A stretch of DNA of 7,076 nucleotides, taken from an uncultured Caulobacteraceae bacterium. GTDB lineage: Bacteria > Pseudomonadota > Alphaproteobacteria > Caulobacterales > Caulobacteraceae. The notes under the pieces are model-generated. The model saw only the letters and a program-made list of their open reading frames with translations, did no database searches and was not told the DNA's origin. The translations under genes and the position numbers were made by a program. Positions 1 to 6,751 of the stretch are shown here, in pieces (position 1 is the first letter of the stretch; each line of letters starts with the position of its first letter). The stretch is taken from contig CAISGS010000439.1 of assembly GCA_903884915.1 (NCBI GenBank), positions 1-7,076 of the forward strand, written 5' to 3'.

Positions 1-600
1 GAGCTTTTCAACGAAGACCTGCGCTGTGGCCACACTGCCGCCGGGCTGTTTTAAGGCGAAGGCCCAAGCCGCCAGATAGTTCCAGCGTGCGCCGCCCGAG
101 GTCTTGGGATTGGGGGTAATGACCGCCAAACCCGGACGGATCAGATCGCTCCAGTCGCGGATCTTCAGCGGGTTGCCCTTGCGCACGAGGAACACGATGG
201 TCGAGCTGTAGGGGCAGGAATTGTTGGGCAGGCGCGATTGCCAGTTGGCGGGTAGCAGTTTGGCCTTGGCCGCGATCTGGTCGATGTCATAGGCGAGCGC
301 GAGAGTGACAATATCCGCTTCCAAGCCGTCAATCACCGCCCGCGCCTGCTTGCCAGACCCGCCGTGGCTCTGATTGATCGTCAGGTCTTGGCCCACCCGG
401 CCCTTCCAGTAGGCGCTAAAGGCGGCGTTGATATCCTTATAGAGCTCTCGCGTCGGGTCGTAGCTGGCATTGAGCAACGTGACCGGTTTGCGCGTTGCCG
501 CCGCTGCTGGGTTTGAGCCGATCAGGGGCAGGCTCAGCGCCATGCCCGTCAGAAGGGCTTGACGGCGCGAGGGGTGATCGAGGGGATCTGCAATCGACAT
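1..600 (-). CDS. sbp: Sulfate ABC transporter substrate-binding protein, N-terminal 200 residues (3' end outside window)
   Basis: Reading the minus strand from the ATG at 600-598 gives an open frame of exactly 200 codons with no stop to the window edge. The protein resembles the periplasmic sulfate/thiosulfate-binding proteins Sbp and CysP, which deliver the anion to the CysTWA importer. Visible family motifs are [13 protein letters not shown] (42-54), [10 protein letters not shown] (77-86), [14 protein letters not shown] (94-107) and [19 protein letters not shown] (161-179). D48, S82 and S168-G169-G170 fall where the Salmonella protein has the sulfate contacts Asp11, Ser45 and Ser130-Gly132, with nearly the same spacing; this favours sulfate over phosphate. 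The N-terminus has SRRQALL (11-17), a hydrophobic stretch to about 28 and an Ala-rich cleavage region near 31-35, which looks like a Tat rather than a Sec leader. An AGAGG ribosome site lies at 611-607, six bases before the start. Sbp versus CysP cannot be settled from half the protein. Confidence 0.93.
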   Translation of the reverse strand, partial: MSIADPLDHPSRRQALLTGMALSLPLIGSNPAAAATRKPVTLLNASYDPTRELYKDINAAFSAYWKGRVGQDLTINQSHGGSGKQARAVIDGLEADIVTLALAYDIDQIAAKAKLLPANWQSRLPNNSCPYSSTIVFLVRKGNPLKIRDWSDLIRPGLAVITPNPKTSGGARWNYLAAWAFALKQPGGSVATAQVFVEKL

Positions 601-645
601 GGCGGGCCTCTAGGTTCGAGCAGACGGGGAAGGGCGACGAGGCCT

Positions 646-659
646 GATCACCGGTCATC
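646..659. promoter_or_regulatory. Imperfect palindrome, possible operator near sbp
   Basis: GATcACCGGTcATC is symmetric at 12 of 14 positions around an ACCGGT core. It lies 46-59 bases upstream of the sbp start codon, a position where a repressor or activator could act on the leftward promoter. No known regulator is recognised from it, and a palindrome this short can arise by chance. Confidence 0.2.
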
Positions 660-709
660 CTCAAAATTTCTTATAATTCCCATCGGATCAATGTGGATTA
701 AAATTGCGG

Positions 710-732
710 GGCCATTAGGAATTCTATCGGCC
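710..732. promoter_or_regulatory. Imperfect inverted repeat with GGCC ends and GAATTC core
   Basis: The 23-bp segment begins and ends with GGCC and contains GAATTC at 719-724, with partial symmetry between when a one-base offset is allowed. It sits in the AT-rich part of the divergent region, about 110 bp from the sbp start and 100 bp from the phoR start. It could be an operator for either gene, for example for a LysR-type sulfur regulator, but no such site is proven here. Confidence 0.2.
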
Positions 733-763
733 TATGGACTATCGTCACGCGATTGAGATGAAC

Positions 764-781
764 TTGTGATCCTATTGTCTT
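764..781 (+). promoter_or_regulatory. Weak candidate Pho box upstream of phoR
   Basis: Two half-sites, TTGTGAT at 764-770 and TTGTCTT at 775-781, start 11 bases apart. This is the spacing of the PhoB-binding direct repeats (consensus CTGTCAT, four-base spacer, CTGTCAT). Each half matches the consensus at 5 of 7 positions. The site ends 51 bases before the phoR start codon and reads in the direction of phoR. It is weaker than the array before pstC, so autoregulation of phoR by PhoB is possible but unproven. Confidence 0.35.
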
Positions 782-832
782 GATTCGAGCCCTGCGCTCC
801 TTGCCCTAGCCCCTGACGGAAGCCCGCGACCC

Positions 833-2251
833 ATGTCCCCGAATGCCAACCCCATTCGCAGATCTCGCCTTCCTTGGCGTGCGGTCGTGGCGGGATCAGC
901 CGGGGCGGGGGCTTTGCTGTTCTTGGCCATTACAGGGCAGGCCAATAGGGGGCCAACCGTACTTTTGGCCCTGATGGTTGGTGGCTTGACGCTGGTACTC
1001 TCCCTGCGCGGCTATCGCGAGCGGCGCTTTGATCAGGCCACTGTTGATCGCTTGGTCCAATCGCGGCCCCAAGAGGCGCAAACGCCCTTTTTCGAAATTC
1101 TCGAAAGCCTGCCGGACCCGGTGATGGTCATTGCCGCGCAGGAGGCCGACGATGTGGCCGGACGCCGGTTCATCTTTGCCAATGGCGCCGCGCGGGAGTT
1201 CTTTCGGATCCAAAGTTCTGGAGCCTTGCTGGTGACTGCCATCCGCAATCCCAAGATCCTTGAGGTCGTGGATGAGGCCCTATTCGGTGGTGTTGCGGGA
1301 GAGGCGGCCTATGATTCCGGCGGGGCTCAGGATCGCTATCTGCGCGCCCTGACGCGGCCCTTGCCGGTACGGCCCGATGGTTCGCATCTGGCCCTTTTGA
1401 TGATGCGCGACGAAACCGACGCGCGGCGCAATGAGCGAATGCGCGCAGACTTCCTAGCCAATGCCAGCCATGAGCTGCGCACCCCCTTGGCGTCCATGAC
1501 CGGATTTATCGAGACCCTGCGCGGCCACGCCAAGGAAGATCCTGTCGCGCGGGATCGGTTCTTGAACATTATGGCCACCCAAGCCGACCGGATGGCGCGG
1601 CTGATTGATGACCTTCTGTCCCTTAGCCGCATTGAGTTAAACGAACATATCGCCCCCGACGGCTGTATCGATCTGGCCCAGGCCGTCAGTGATGTCATCG
1701 ACGCCATGTCGCCGCTAAGCCGAGAAAATGGCATTCAAATCCAAACCGCGATGCCACCGCGTGGTGAGGCGCTGGTCATTGGCGATCGCGATCAGATCGT
1801 GCAGGTCGTGCAGAACCTGATCGACAATGCGGTCAAATATTCTCGCGCTCGGGACGGCTCGGTCTCGGGCAGCGTGATTGTGGAATGTGGTGTCGGGGTC
1901 AGCGGGGATGCGGCTCTGGCGCTGAGAAAGCCGTCGGCCTCGCGTCTGTCCTTGCTCACGCCCGATCAGACCGGCGAAGAGATCTATGTCTATCTGCGGA
2001 TCAATGATTCAGGGCCCGGCATTAAGCGTGAATATCTGCCGCGTCTGGCCGAGCGATTCTATCGCGTCGAGGGCCAGAAAAGCGGTGAGCGGGCGGGTAC
2101 CGGCCTTGGCTTGGCCATCGTCAAACATATTATGAATCGTCACCGCGGCGGTTTGGCCGTGGAAAGCCTTGAGGGTGAGGGCGCGGCCTTCATCGTCTAT
2201 TTCCCTATCCATTCCAAGGCCTTGGCTGCCCGTCAGTCCCGCGCACTGTAA
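833..2251 (+). CDS. phoR: Phosphate-regulon sensor histidine kinase PhoR
   Basis: This 472-residue inner-membrane kinase phosphorylates PhoB when phosphate is limiting and is expected to dephosphorylate it otherwise. Two membrane segments (about 17-35 and 41-58) are joined by a very short loop, so it has no real periplasmic sensor; this is typical of PhoR, which reads the Pst transporter through PhoU. A PAS-like region spans about 85-200 (FFEILESLPDPVMVI, FIFANGAAREFF, HLALLMMRDET). The HisKA helix has FLANASHELRTPL with H213 as the phospho-acceptor. The ATPase domain shows the N box NLIDNAVKYS (328-337), the G1 box NDSGPGI (391-397), the F box ERFYRV (407-412) and the G2 box GTGLGLAI (422-429). 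Between the N and G1 boxes lies a stretch roughly 20 residues longer than I expect for the family. The ATG at 833 is preceded by GGAAG at 818-822. The neighbours make PhoR the firm choice over other PAS kinases. Confidence 0.95.
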   Translation: MSPNANPIRRSRLPWRAVVAGSAGAGALLFLAITGQANRGPTVLLALMVGGLTLVLSLRGYRERRFDQATVDRLVQSRPQEAQTPFFEILESLPDPVMVIAAQEADDVAGRRFIFANGAAREFFRIQSSGALLVTAIRNPKILEVVDEALFGGVAGEAAYDSGGAQDRYLRALTRPLPVRPDGSHLALLMMRDETDARRNERMRADFLANASHELRTPLASMTGFIETLRGHAKEDPVARDRFLNIMATQADRMARLIDDLLSLSRIELNEHIAPDGCIDLAQAVSDVIDAMSPLSRENGIQIQTAMPPRGEALVIGDRDQIVQVVQNLIDNAVKYSRARDGSVSGSVIVECGVGVSGDAALALRKPSASRLSLLTPDQTGEEIYVYLRINDSGPGIKREYLPRLAERFYRVEGQKSGERAGTGLGLAIVKHIMNRHRGGLAVESLEGEGAAFIVYFPIHSKALAARQSRAL

Positions 2252-2293
2252 AATTTTCGGGCGCGAAATCGATTCACTCTCGGCACTGTAAAA
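2243..2293 (+). repeat. Short direct repeat GCACTGTAAAA, two copies 40 bp apart
   Basis: The 11-base string GCACTGTAAAA occurs at 2243-2253 and again at 2283-2293. The first copy includes the TAA stop codon of phoR; the second contains the first half-site of the Pho-box array. The 40-bp offset is not a multiple of the 11-bp Pho-box period, so the first copy may be a remote half-site or a coincidence. Confidence 0.4.
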
Positions 2294-2318
2294 AAACTGT
2301 CACAATATTGTCGTAAAG
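2286..2318 (+). promoter_or_regulatory. Pho box array (three 11-bp direct repeats) upstream of pstC
   Basis: Three tandem 11-mers are visible: CTGTAAAAAAA at 2286, CTGTCACAATA at 2297 and TTGTCGTAAAG at 2308. The seven-base half-sites match the PhoB consensus CTGTCAT at 5, 6 and 5 of 7 positions, with the AT-rich four-base spacers usual for Pho boxes. The array starts 35 bases after the phoR stop and ends 92 bases before the pstC start, reading toward pstC. PhoB boxes usually stand in for the -35 element, so a promoter just downstream is expected, with transcription starting perhaps around 2325-2340. I could not pick one -10 hexamer with confidence. This implies that pstC to phoB can be transcribed apart from phoR under phosphate starvation. 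Confidence 0.8.
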
Positions 2319-2340
2319 CCGCTGTGTCTCGCGGGCATGG

Positions 2341-2376
2341 TCCTGCAGGATGTGCCTCAGTCACCTGCGCCGAGGC
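2341..2376 (+). other. Possible leader structure: short palindrome and hairpin before pstC
   Basis: TCCTGCAGGA at 2341-2350 is a perfect 10-bp palindrome. GCCTC at 2354-2358 can pair with GAGGC at 2372-2376 across a 13-base loop. Both lie between the Pho-box array and the pstC start, so they would be in the 5' untranslated leader. There is no T-run, so this is not a terminator, and the stems are too short to claim a riboswitch. Confidence 0.15.
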
Positions 2377-2410
2377 TCTTGGTTCTGTGCCAGATGGATG
2401 CTGTCGTTAG

Positions 2411-3853
2411 ATGCTGACCTGGATCGCGATATTAGTTTTGGCCGCCCTGTCAGGGCTCGCGTTCCTGATGGGCCGACGCAAGGCTTTGGCGTCTGCGGGC
2501 GGGTCTCCGGCCAAGATGCATTCCTTGCCGGGCTATTACGGGACCTATGTCGCCCTTTGGGTTGGGGTTCCTGCAGCCCTTTTGTTGTTTGTCTCGATCA
2601 TGTTCGGCGGACGTCTCGAGCACGCCCTGCTAACGGCTAATCAGCCGCCGATCCTGCACCAGCTTTCAGCAGAGCAAAAAGAACTGTTCTTCCAAGATGC
2701 GCAGGCCCTGGCTGAGGGCCGCCAACTCAGCGAAGCGGTCTACGAGCCGAACATGAAGGTCGCTTTGGACGCCAAGGCGAGCGAGGCCAAGGGCTATGTC
2801 AACGCCTTCAAGCAGGGCACCTTTGCCCTGATGGGCGTCTTGGTTCTGGCCGGGTTTTTGGCAACCTTTCCACGTCTAAACAAAGACTTCCGTGCCCGTA
2901 ACCGGGTCGAGGGCTGGGTCGATGGCCTGTTGATGGCCTGCTCGATCGTTGCCGTCGTTACGACCTTGGGCATTATCCTGTCCCTCGTCTGGGAGAGCTT
3001 GCGGTTCTTTAGCTCCGTATCGCCAGCCGAGTTCTTACTGGGCACCCATTGGAGCCCGCAGATTGGCATGCGCGACGATCAGGTCGGATCGTCTGGTGGA
3101 TTTGGCGCTCTGCCGCTGTTTGCGGGCACCTTCTTGGTGATGATGATCGCCATGTGCGTCGCCGGGCCCGTGGGCCTGTTCTCCGCCATCTATCTGTCGG
3201 AATATGCCGGTCCTAAGGCGCGGGCCGTGTTCAAGCCGCTGCTGGAGATTCTCGCAGGCGTGCCGACCGTGGTCTATGGCTTCTTTGCCGCCCTGACCGT
3301 CGGGCCGATCTTCCGGCAAGGGTTTAACAGCTTGGGCGGCCTGTTCCTCGGTGGCCCGCTGAATGAGCTGGGTCTTTATCTGGGGCAGGTTCAAAACCAG
3401 ATGGCGCTGGTCGCGGGTGTGGTGATGGGCATCATGCTGATCCCCTTCGTCTCGTCACTGTCCGACGACATCATCAATTCGGTGCCGCAAGCCCTGCGGG
3501 ATGGCAGCTATGCCATGGGTGCGACCAAGTCCGAGACCGTCAAGAAGGTCGTGCTTCCCGCCGCCCTTCCCGGGATCGCTGGGGCCTTCTTGCTGGCCAT
3601 CAGCCGCGCTATTGGCGAGACCATGATCGTGACCATGGCCGCGGGCCTGCAGGCCAAACTGACCCTCAATCCCTTGGAGACGGTCACGACGGTGACGGTT
3701 CAGATCGTCACCCTGCTGACCGGGGACCAAGAGTTTGACAGCCCCAAGACCCTTGCCGCCTTTGGCCTGGGTCTAACCCTTTTCGCCGTGACCTTGGTTC
3801 TTAACATCGTCGCCCTGCGCATCGTCCAGAAATACCGGGAACAGTATGACTGA
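2411..3853 (+). CDS. pstC: Phosphate ABC transporter permease PstC (long form with N-terminal extension)
   Basis: PstC is one of two inner-membrane permeases of the high-affinity phosphate importer PstSCAB. The 480 residues are about 160 more than E. coli PstC. The first 170 or so carry membrane helices near 2-20, 45-65 and 136-153 and a polar segment between; I believe this is the PstC N-terminal domain known as DUF3708. The permease core has helices near 173-195, 235-260, 275-297, 333-350, 386-405 and 450-470. The cytoplasmic EAA-type loop that docks on PstB is ALRDGSYAMGATKSETVKKV (361-380) followed by VLPAALPGI (381-389), and the conserved IGETM follows at 401-405. An in-frame TAG directly precedes the ATG at 2411, so translation cannot start further upstream in this frame; the ribosome site is poor. 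A Pho box array lies upstream, and the 3' end overlaps pstA by 8 bases. Confidence 0.95.
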   Translation: MLTWIAILVLAALSGLAFLMGRRKALASAGGSPAKMHSLPGYYGTYVALWVGVPAALLLFVSIMFGGRLEHALLTANQPPILHQLSAEQKELFFQDAQALAEGRQLSEAVYEPNMKVALDAKASEAKGYVNAFKQGTFALMGVLVLAGFLATFPRLNKDFRARNRVEGWVDGLLMACSIVAVVTTLGIILSLVWESLRFFSSVSPAEFLLGTHWSPQIGMRDDQVGSSGGFGALPLFAGTFLVMMIAMCVAGPVGLFSAIYLSEYAGPKARAVFKPLLEILAGVPTVVYGFFAALTVGPIFRQGFNSLGGLFLGGPLNELGLYLGQVQNQMALVAGVVMGIMLIPFVSSLSDDIINSVPQALRDGSYAMGATKSETVKKVVLPAALPGIAGAFLLAISRAIGETMIVTMAAGLQAKLTLNPLETVTTVTVQIVTLLTGDQEFDSPKTLAAFGLGLTLFAVTLVLNIVALRIVQKYREQYD

Positions 3854-5153
3854 CCTCCCCATCACCACGACTACAGCCTCTGACCGCGCGCGCGACATCC
3901 GTGCCGCTGTTGAAAGCCGCCTCAAGACCCGGCACGCTTCGGAGCGCCGGTTCAAGCTCTATGGGCAGTTGGCCATTGCGATTGCCTTGAGTTTCTTGGT
4001 CGTCCTGCTCGGCCGGATCGTCACTCAAGGCGCTTCGACCTTTGTGGTCCACTCGATCTCGGTGCAGGTGCCGCTCGATCCGGCAAGGATTGATCAAACC
4101 GCGCTTGAAGGCGTCAATTACGACATCATGGTCGCCGATGCGGTCCTCGCCAAGCTCGGCGAAAAGGATGATGATTACGGGACCAAGTCCGAGGCCATCA
4201 AGGACCTGATGTCGCCAGACTTTGGCTTCCAACTGCTCAATATGATCAAGGCGGACTCCAGCCTGATCGGCAAGACGGTCACGGTATCAGGTCCCCTGCG
4301 GGCCAATGCCGACCTCTATTTCAAGGGCGAGATCAAACGCTCCTCTCCCGAAGAAGAGCGGACCTTGAGCAACCAGCAGCTCGATTGGCTCGATGCCCTG
4401 AAGTCCTCAGGGGCGGTTAAGACCGGTTTCAATTTCGGCTTCTTCACCAAGTCCGACTCCACCGAGCCTGAACAGGCCGGGGTGCTGGGGGCAGTGGTTG
4501 GTTCAGCCATGATGCTGTTGGTCACCGCCTTTTTGGCTGTGCCCATCGGTGTGATGGCGGCGGTCTATCTCGAAGAGTTCGCACCCAAAAACAGCTGGAC
4601 CGACGTGATCGAGGTCAACATCAACAATCTGGCCGCCGTGCCCTCGATTGTTTACGGCCTGCTGGGTCTGGGTCTGTTCATCAATACCTTGGGTGTGCCG
4701 AGATCGTCGCCCTTGCTGGGGGGGCTGGTCTTGGCCCTGATGGCCTTGCCGACCGTGATTATCGCCACCCGCTCGTCCTTGAAGGCCGTGCCGCCCTCGA
4801 TCCGGGAAGCGGCGCTTGGCGTCGGCGCATCGCGCACCCAAGCGGTGTTTCACCATGTGCTGCCGCTGGCCATGCCCGGTGTTATGACCGGCTCGATCTT
4901 GGCGCTGGCCCATGCCTTGGGTGAAACCGCGCCACTGTTGATGATCGGCATGGTCTCGTTTGTGCCCGGCGTGCCTCACGGCTTTGACCAAGCCGCTACC
5001 GTGCTGCCGGTGCAGGTCTTTATCTGGGAGAACGCGTCCGAGCGGGCCTTCCATGAGCGGACTGCGGCGGCCATTATGGTCCTGCTGGTCTTTATGATCC
5101 TTATGAATGCGGTGGCGATTATTGTGCGCCGCCGGTTTGAGCGGCGGTGGTAG
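3846..5153 (+). CDS. pstA: Phosphate ABC transporter permease PstA (long form)
   Basis: PstA pairs with PstC to form the transmembrane phosphate path. At 435 residues it is well over 100 longer than E. coli PstA. The extra part is N-terminal: a charged cytoplasmic start, a helix at about 41-60 and a large, probably periplasmic domain from about 61 to 210, which I believe corresponds to the family known as DUF3333. The permease core follows, with helices near 214-242, 263-282, 289-308, 346-370 and 405-427. The EAA loop contacting PstB is [20 protein letters not shown] (321-340), followed by LAMPG (341-345) and the ALGETAPLL segment (357-365). The ATG lies inside the last codons of pstC (ATGACTGA overlap), which suggests translational coupling and similar output of the two permeases. 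The protein ends in a basic tail, RRRFERRW. Confidence 0.95.
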   Translation: MTDLPITTTTASDRARDIRAAVESRLKTRHASERRFKLYGQLAIAIALSFLVVLLGRIVTQGASTFVVHSISVQVPLDPARIDQTALEGVNYDIMVADAVLAKLGEKDDDYGTKSEAIKDLMSPDFGFQLLNMIKADSSLIGKTVTVSGPLRANADLYFKGEIKRSSPEEERTLSNQQLDWLDALKSSGAVKTGFNFGFFTKSDSTEPEQAGVLGAVVGSAMMLLVTAFLAVPIGVMAAVYLEEFAPKNSWTDVIEVNINNLAAVPSIVYGLLGLGLFINTLGVPRSSPLLGGLVLALMALPTVIIATRSSLKAVPPSIREAALGVGASRTQAVFHHVLPLAMPGVMTGSILALAHALGETAPLLMIGMVSFVPGVPHGFDQAATVLPVQVFIWENASERAFHERTAAAIMVLLVFMILMNAVAIIVRRRFERRW

Positions 5154-5158
5154 CCGCT

Positions 5159-6019
5159 ATGACCCCCAACGGCTCCTCCTTTTCGAGATCTGTCATGCCC
5201 ATGAACCGCGACGATTCAGCCAGCCATGAGGCCGCTACGGCCTCAGCGGCGACATCAGGCCCTTCGGTCAAGATCCGGGCCCGAGATATCAATGTCTTTT
5301 ATGGCGAGAAACAGGCTCTGTTTGACGTCGCCATCGACATTCCTGAAAAGTCCGTGACCTCGTTCATCGGCCCCTCGGGCTGTGGCAAGTCGACCTTCCT
5401 GCGCTGCATGAACCGGATGAACGACACCATCCCCATCTGCCGGGTGACTGGCGCGATTGAGATGGACGGAGAGGACGTCAACGACAGGTCCATCGATCCC
5501 GTCGTCCTGCGCGCCCGCGTTGGCATGGTGTTCCAAAAGCCTAACCCCTTCCCCAAGTCGATCTATGAGAATGTGGCCTATGGCCCTCGCATCCATGGCC
5601 TGGCCACGGGCAAGGACGAGCTTGATGCCATCGTAGAAAGTTCTTTGCGCCGTGCGGGTCTCTGGGACGAGGTCTCCGACCGCCTTCTGCAGCCCGGAAC
5701 CGGTCTATCAGGTGGTCAGCAGCAGCGTCTGGTCATTGCCCGCGCTATTGCCGTGGGTCCCGAAGTCATCTTGATGGACGAACCCTGCTCGGCGCTCGAC
5801 CCCATTGCGACCGCCAAGATCGAAGAGTTGATCGACGAACTGCGCGAGCAGTTCTGCATCGTCATCGTTACCCACTCCATGGCCCAGGCCGCGCGTGTCT
5901 CTCAGCGCACGGCCTTCTTCCATATGGGGCGTCTGGTCGAGAGCGGAGCTACCGACGAGATCTTCACCAATCCGCGTGACAGCCGCACGCAAGACTACAT
6001 TACCGGCCGCTTCGGCTAG
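5159..6019 (+). CDS. pstB: Phosphate ABC transporter ATP-binding protein PstB
   Basis: PstB is the cytoplasmic ATPase that powers phosphate import through PstC/PstA. Counting from the ATG at 5159 (286 residues), the motifs are Walker [10 protein letters not shown] (71-79), the Q-loop in VFQKPNPFP (Q126), the signature LSGGQQQR (183-190), Walker B VILMDEP (203-209, catalytic E208), the D-loop SALD (211-214) and the switch histidine H239 in VTHSM. The PstB hallmarks [16 protein letters not shown] and the C-terminal DYITGRFG separate it from other ABC ATPases. The first 35 or so residues are low in conservation and rich in Ser and Ala, so the start is uncertain. A GTG at 5147 would overlap pstA, and ATGs at 5195 and 5201 are also in frame. 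I prefer 5159, five bases past the pstA stop, with GGTGG at 5146-5150 as ribosome site. Confidence 0.95.
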   Translation: MTPNGSSFSRSVMPMNRDDSASHEAATASAATSGPSVKIRARDINVFYGEKQALFDVAIDIPEKSVTSFIGPSGCGKSTFLRCMNRMNDTIPICRVTGAIEMDGEDVNDRSIDPVVLRARVGMVFQKPNPFPKSIYENVAYGPRIHGLATGKDELDAIVESSLRRAGLWDEVSDRLLQPGTGLSGGQQQRLVIARAIAVGPEVILMDEPCSALDPIATAKIEELIDELREQFCIVIVTHSMAQAARVSQRTAFFHMGRLVESGATDEIFTNPRDSRTQDYITGRFG

Positions 6020-6022
6020 GAG
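6018..6022 (+). promoter_or_regulatory. Shine-Dalgarno site of phoU overlapping the pstB stop
   Basis: AGGAG at 6018-6022 begins within the TAG stop of pstB and lies eight bases before the phoU ATG. This is the best-formed ribosome site among the genes of the operon and fixes the phoU start. Confidence 0.75.
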
Positions 6023-6030
6023 CCCTTGTC

Positions 6031-6723
6031 ATGACCCAGCATACTGTCAAAGCCTATGGCGACGAACTGAACCATCTGACGGCGGAAGTCGCGCGGATGG
6101 GCGGGCTGGCGGAAGCCCAGGTGGTTGATTCTATTTCCTGCATCGCCCGCCGGGATGTGAATCTGGCTCAGAGCATCATCGCCCATGATGACAAGCTCGA
6201 TCAGATGCAGATCGATATTGAGCGCAAGGCCATCAAGCTGATCGCCCTTCGCCAGCCGGTCGCGCAGGACCTGCGCCGGACCGTGGCGGCGATGAAGATC
6301 TCATCCAATCTGGAACGCTGCGGCGATCTGGCCAAGAACATTGCCAAGCGCGCTCTGGTAGTCTCTGAGGCCGAGCCCATGACGCCCCTGACCCGTTCGA
6401 TTGAGCGCATGGGTCATCTGGTGACGGGGCGTTTGAAGGATGTTCTGGACGCCTATACCTCATCCAACGTCACCCGCGCCGTCGGCGTCTGGTGGCGTGA
6501 TGAAGAGGTGGACGAGCACTATAATAGCCTGTTCCGCGAGCTCTTGACCTACATGATGGCCGATCCGCGCACCATCACCTCCTGCGCCCATCTGTTGTTT
6601 GTAGCCAAGAACTTGGAACGGATCGGTGACCACGCGACCAACATCGCCGAAATCATCCATTTCGAGCTGACCGGTGAAGACATGATCACCCATCGCCCGA
6701 AGCACAGCGATATCGAAGCCTAA
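6031..6723 (+). CDS. phoU: Phosphate signalling regulator PhoU
   Basis: PhoU is a cytoplasmic helical protein that links the Pst transporter to PhoR and keeps the Pho regulon off when phosphate is plentiful. Its 230 residues are close to the usual PhoU length. It shows the expected two-fold internal repeat of three-helix bundles, each with a metal-binding motif: SSNLERCGDLAKNIAKR (91-107) and AKNLERIGDHATNIAE (192-207). In these, E95/D99 and E196/D200 are the likely ligand residues. IALRQPVAQDLRR (71-83) is another typical PhoU segment. It lies 11 bases after pstB and 28 bases before phoB. Its place between transporter and response regulator fits its role as the coupling element. Confidence 0.96.
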   Translation: MTQHTVKAYGDELNHLTAEVARMGGLAEAQVVDSISCIARRDVNLAQSIIAHDDKLDQMQIDIERKAIKLIALRQPVAQDLRRTVAAMKISSNLERCGDLAKNIAKRALVVSEAEPMTPLTRSIERMGHLVTGRLKDVLDAYTSSNVTRAVGVWWRDEEVDEHYNSLFRELLTYMMADPRTITSCAHLLFVAKNLERIGDHATNIAEIIHFELTGEDMITHRPKHSDIEA

Positions 6724-6736
6724 CCGCTCGTAGATT

Positions 6737-6742
6737 AGAGGA
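6737..6742 (+). promoter_or_regulatory. Shine-Dalgarno site that sets the TTG start of phoB
   Basis: AGAGGA at 6737-6742 lies nine bases before the TTG at 6752. The phoB frame is closed by TAG at 6731-6733, and no ATG or GTG occurs between that stop and the conserved beta-strand sequence, so this site and the TTG together define the start. Confidence 0.7.
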
Positions 6743-6751
6743 ATTACGGCC

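Larger units (their letters stand above)
601..832. promoter_or_regulatory. Divergent intergenic region between sbp and phoR
   Basis: This 232-bp gap carries no convincing gene; the short open frames in it lack family features and a good ribosome site. It must hold the start signals for sbp (leftward) and phoR (rightward). The part from about 658 to 725 is clearly richer in A+T than its surroundings, as expected for promoter DNA. I could not assign a confident -35/-10 pair in either direction. The region also holds two imperfect palindromes (646-659 and 710-732) and a Pho-box-like repeat pair (764-781), listed separately. The likely ribosome site of phoR is GGAAG at 818-822. Confidence 0.6.

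Noticed and set aside
559..756. Rightward 65-codon frame overlapping the sbp start and the intergenic region
   Set aside because: It overlaps the opposite-strand sbp coding start, has low-complexity composition without family features, and spans what must be promoter DNA.
2252..2285. Terminator for phoR
   Set aside because: No GC-rich hairpin followed by a T-run is present; the AAAATTTT at 2250-2257 is not preceded by a stem. Read-through from phoR into pstC remains possible.
2341..2376. Riboswitch or attenuator in the pstC leader
   Set aside because: Only a 10-bp palindrome and a 5-bp stem are visible; no known riboswitch core or terminator is recognised.
2350..2640. Open frame of 96 codons across the pstC leader and pstC 5' end, as a possible upstream gene
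   Set aside because: It overlaps the well-supported pstC N-terminus in another frame, has no recognisable domain and no good ribosome site.
4503..5054. Long minus-strand frame (183 codons) inside pstA
   Set aside because: It lies antisense to conserved PstA helices, and its His/Gln/Gly/Arg-rich product is what the reverse of GC-rich membrane-protein codons gives.
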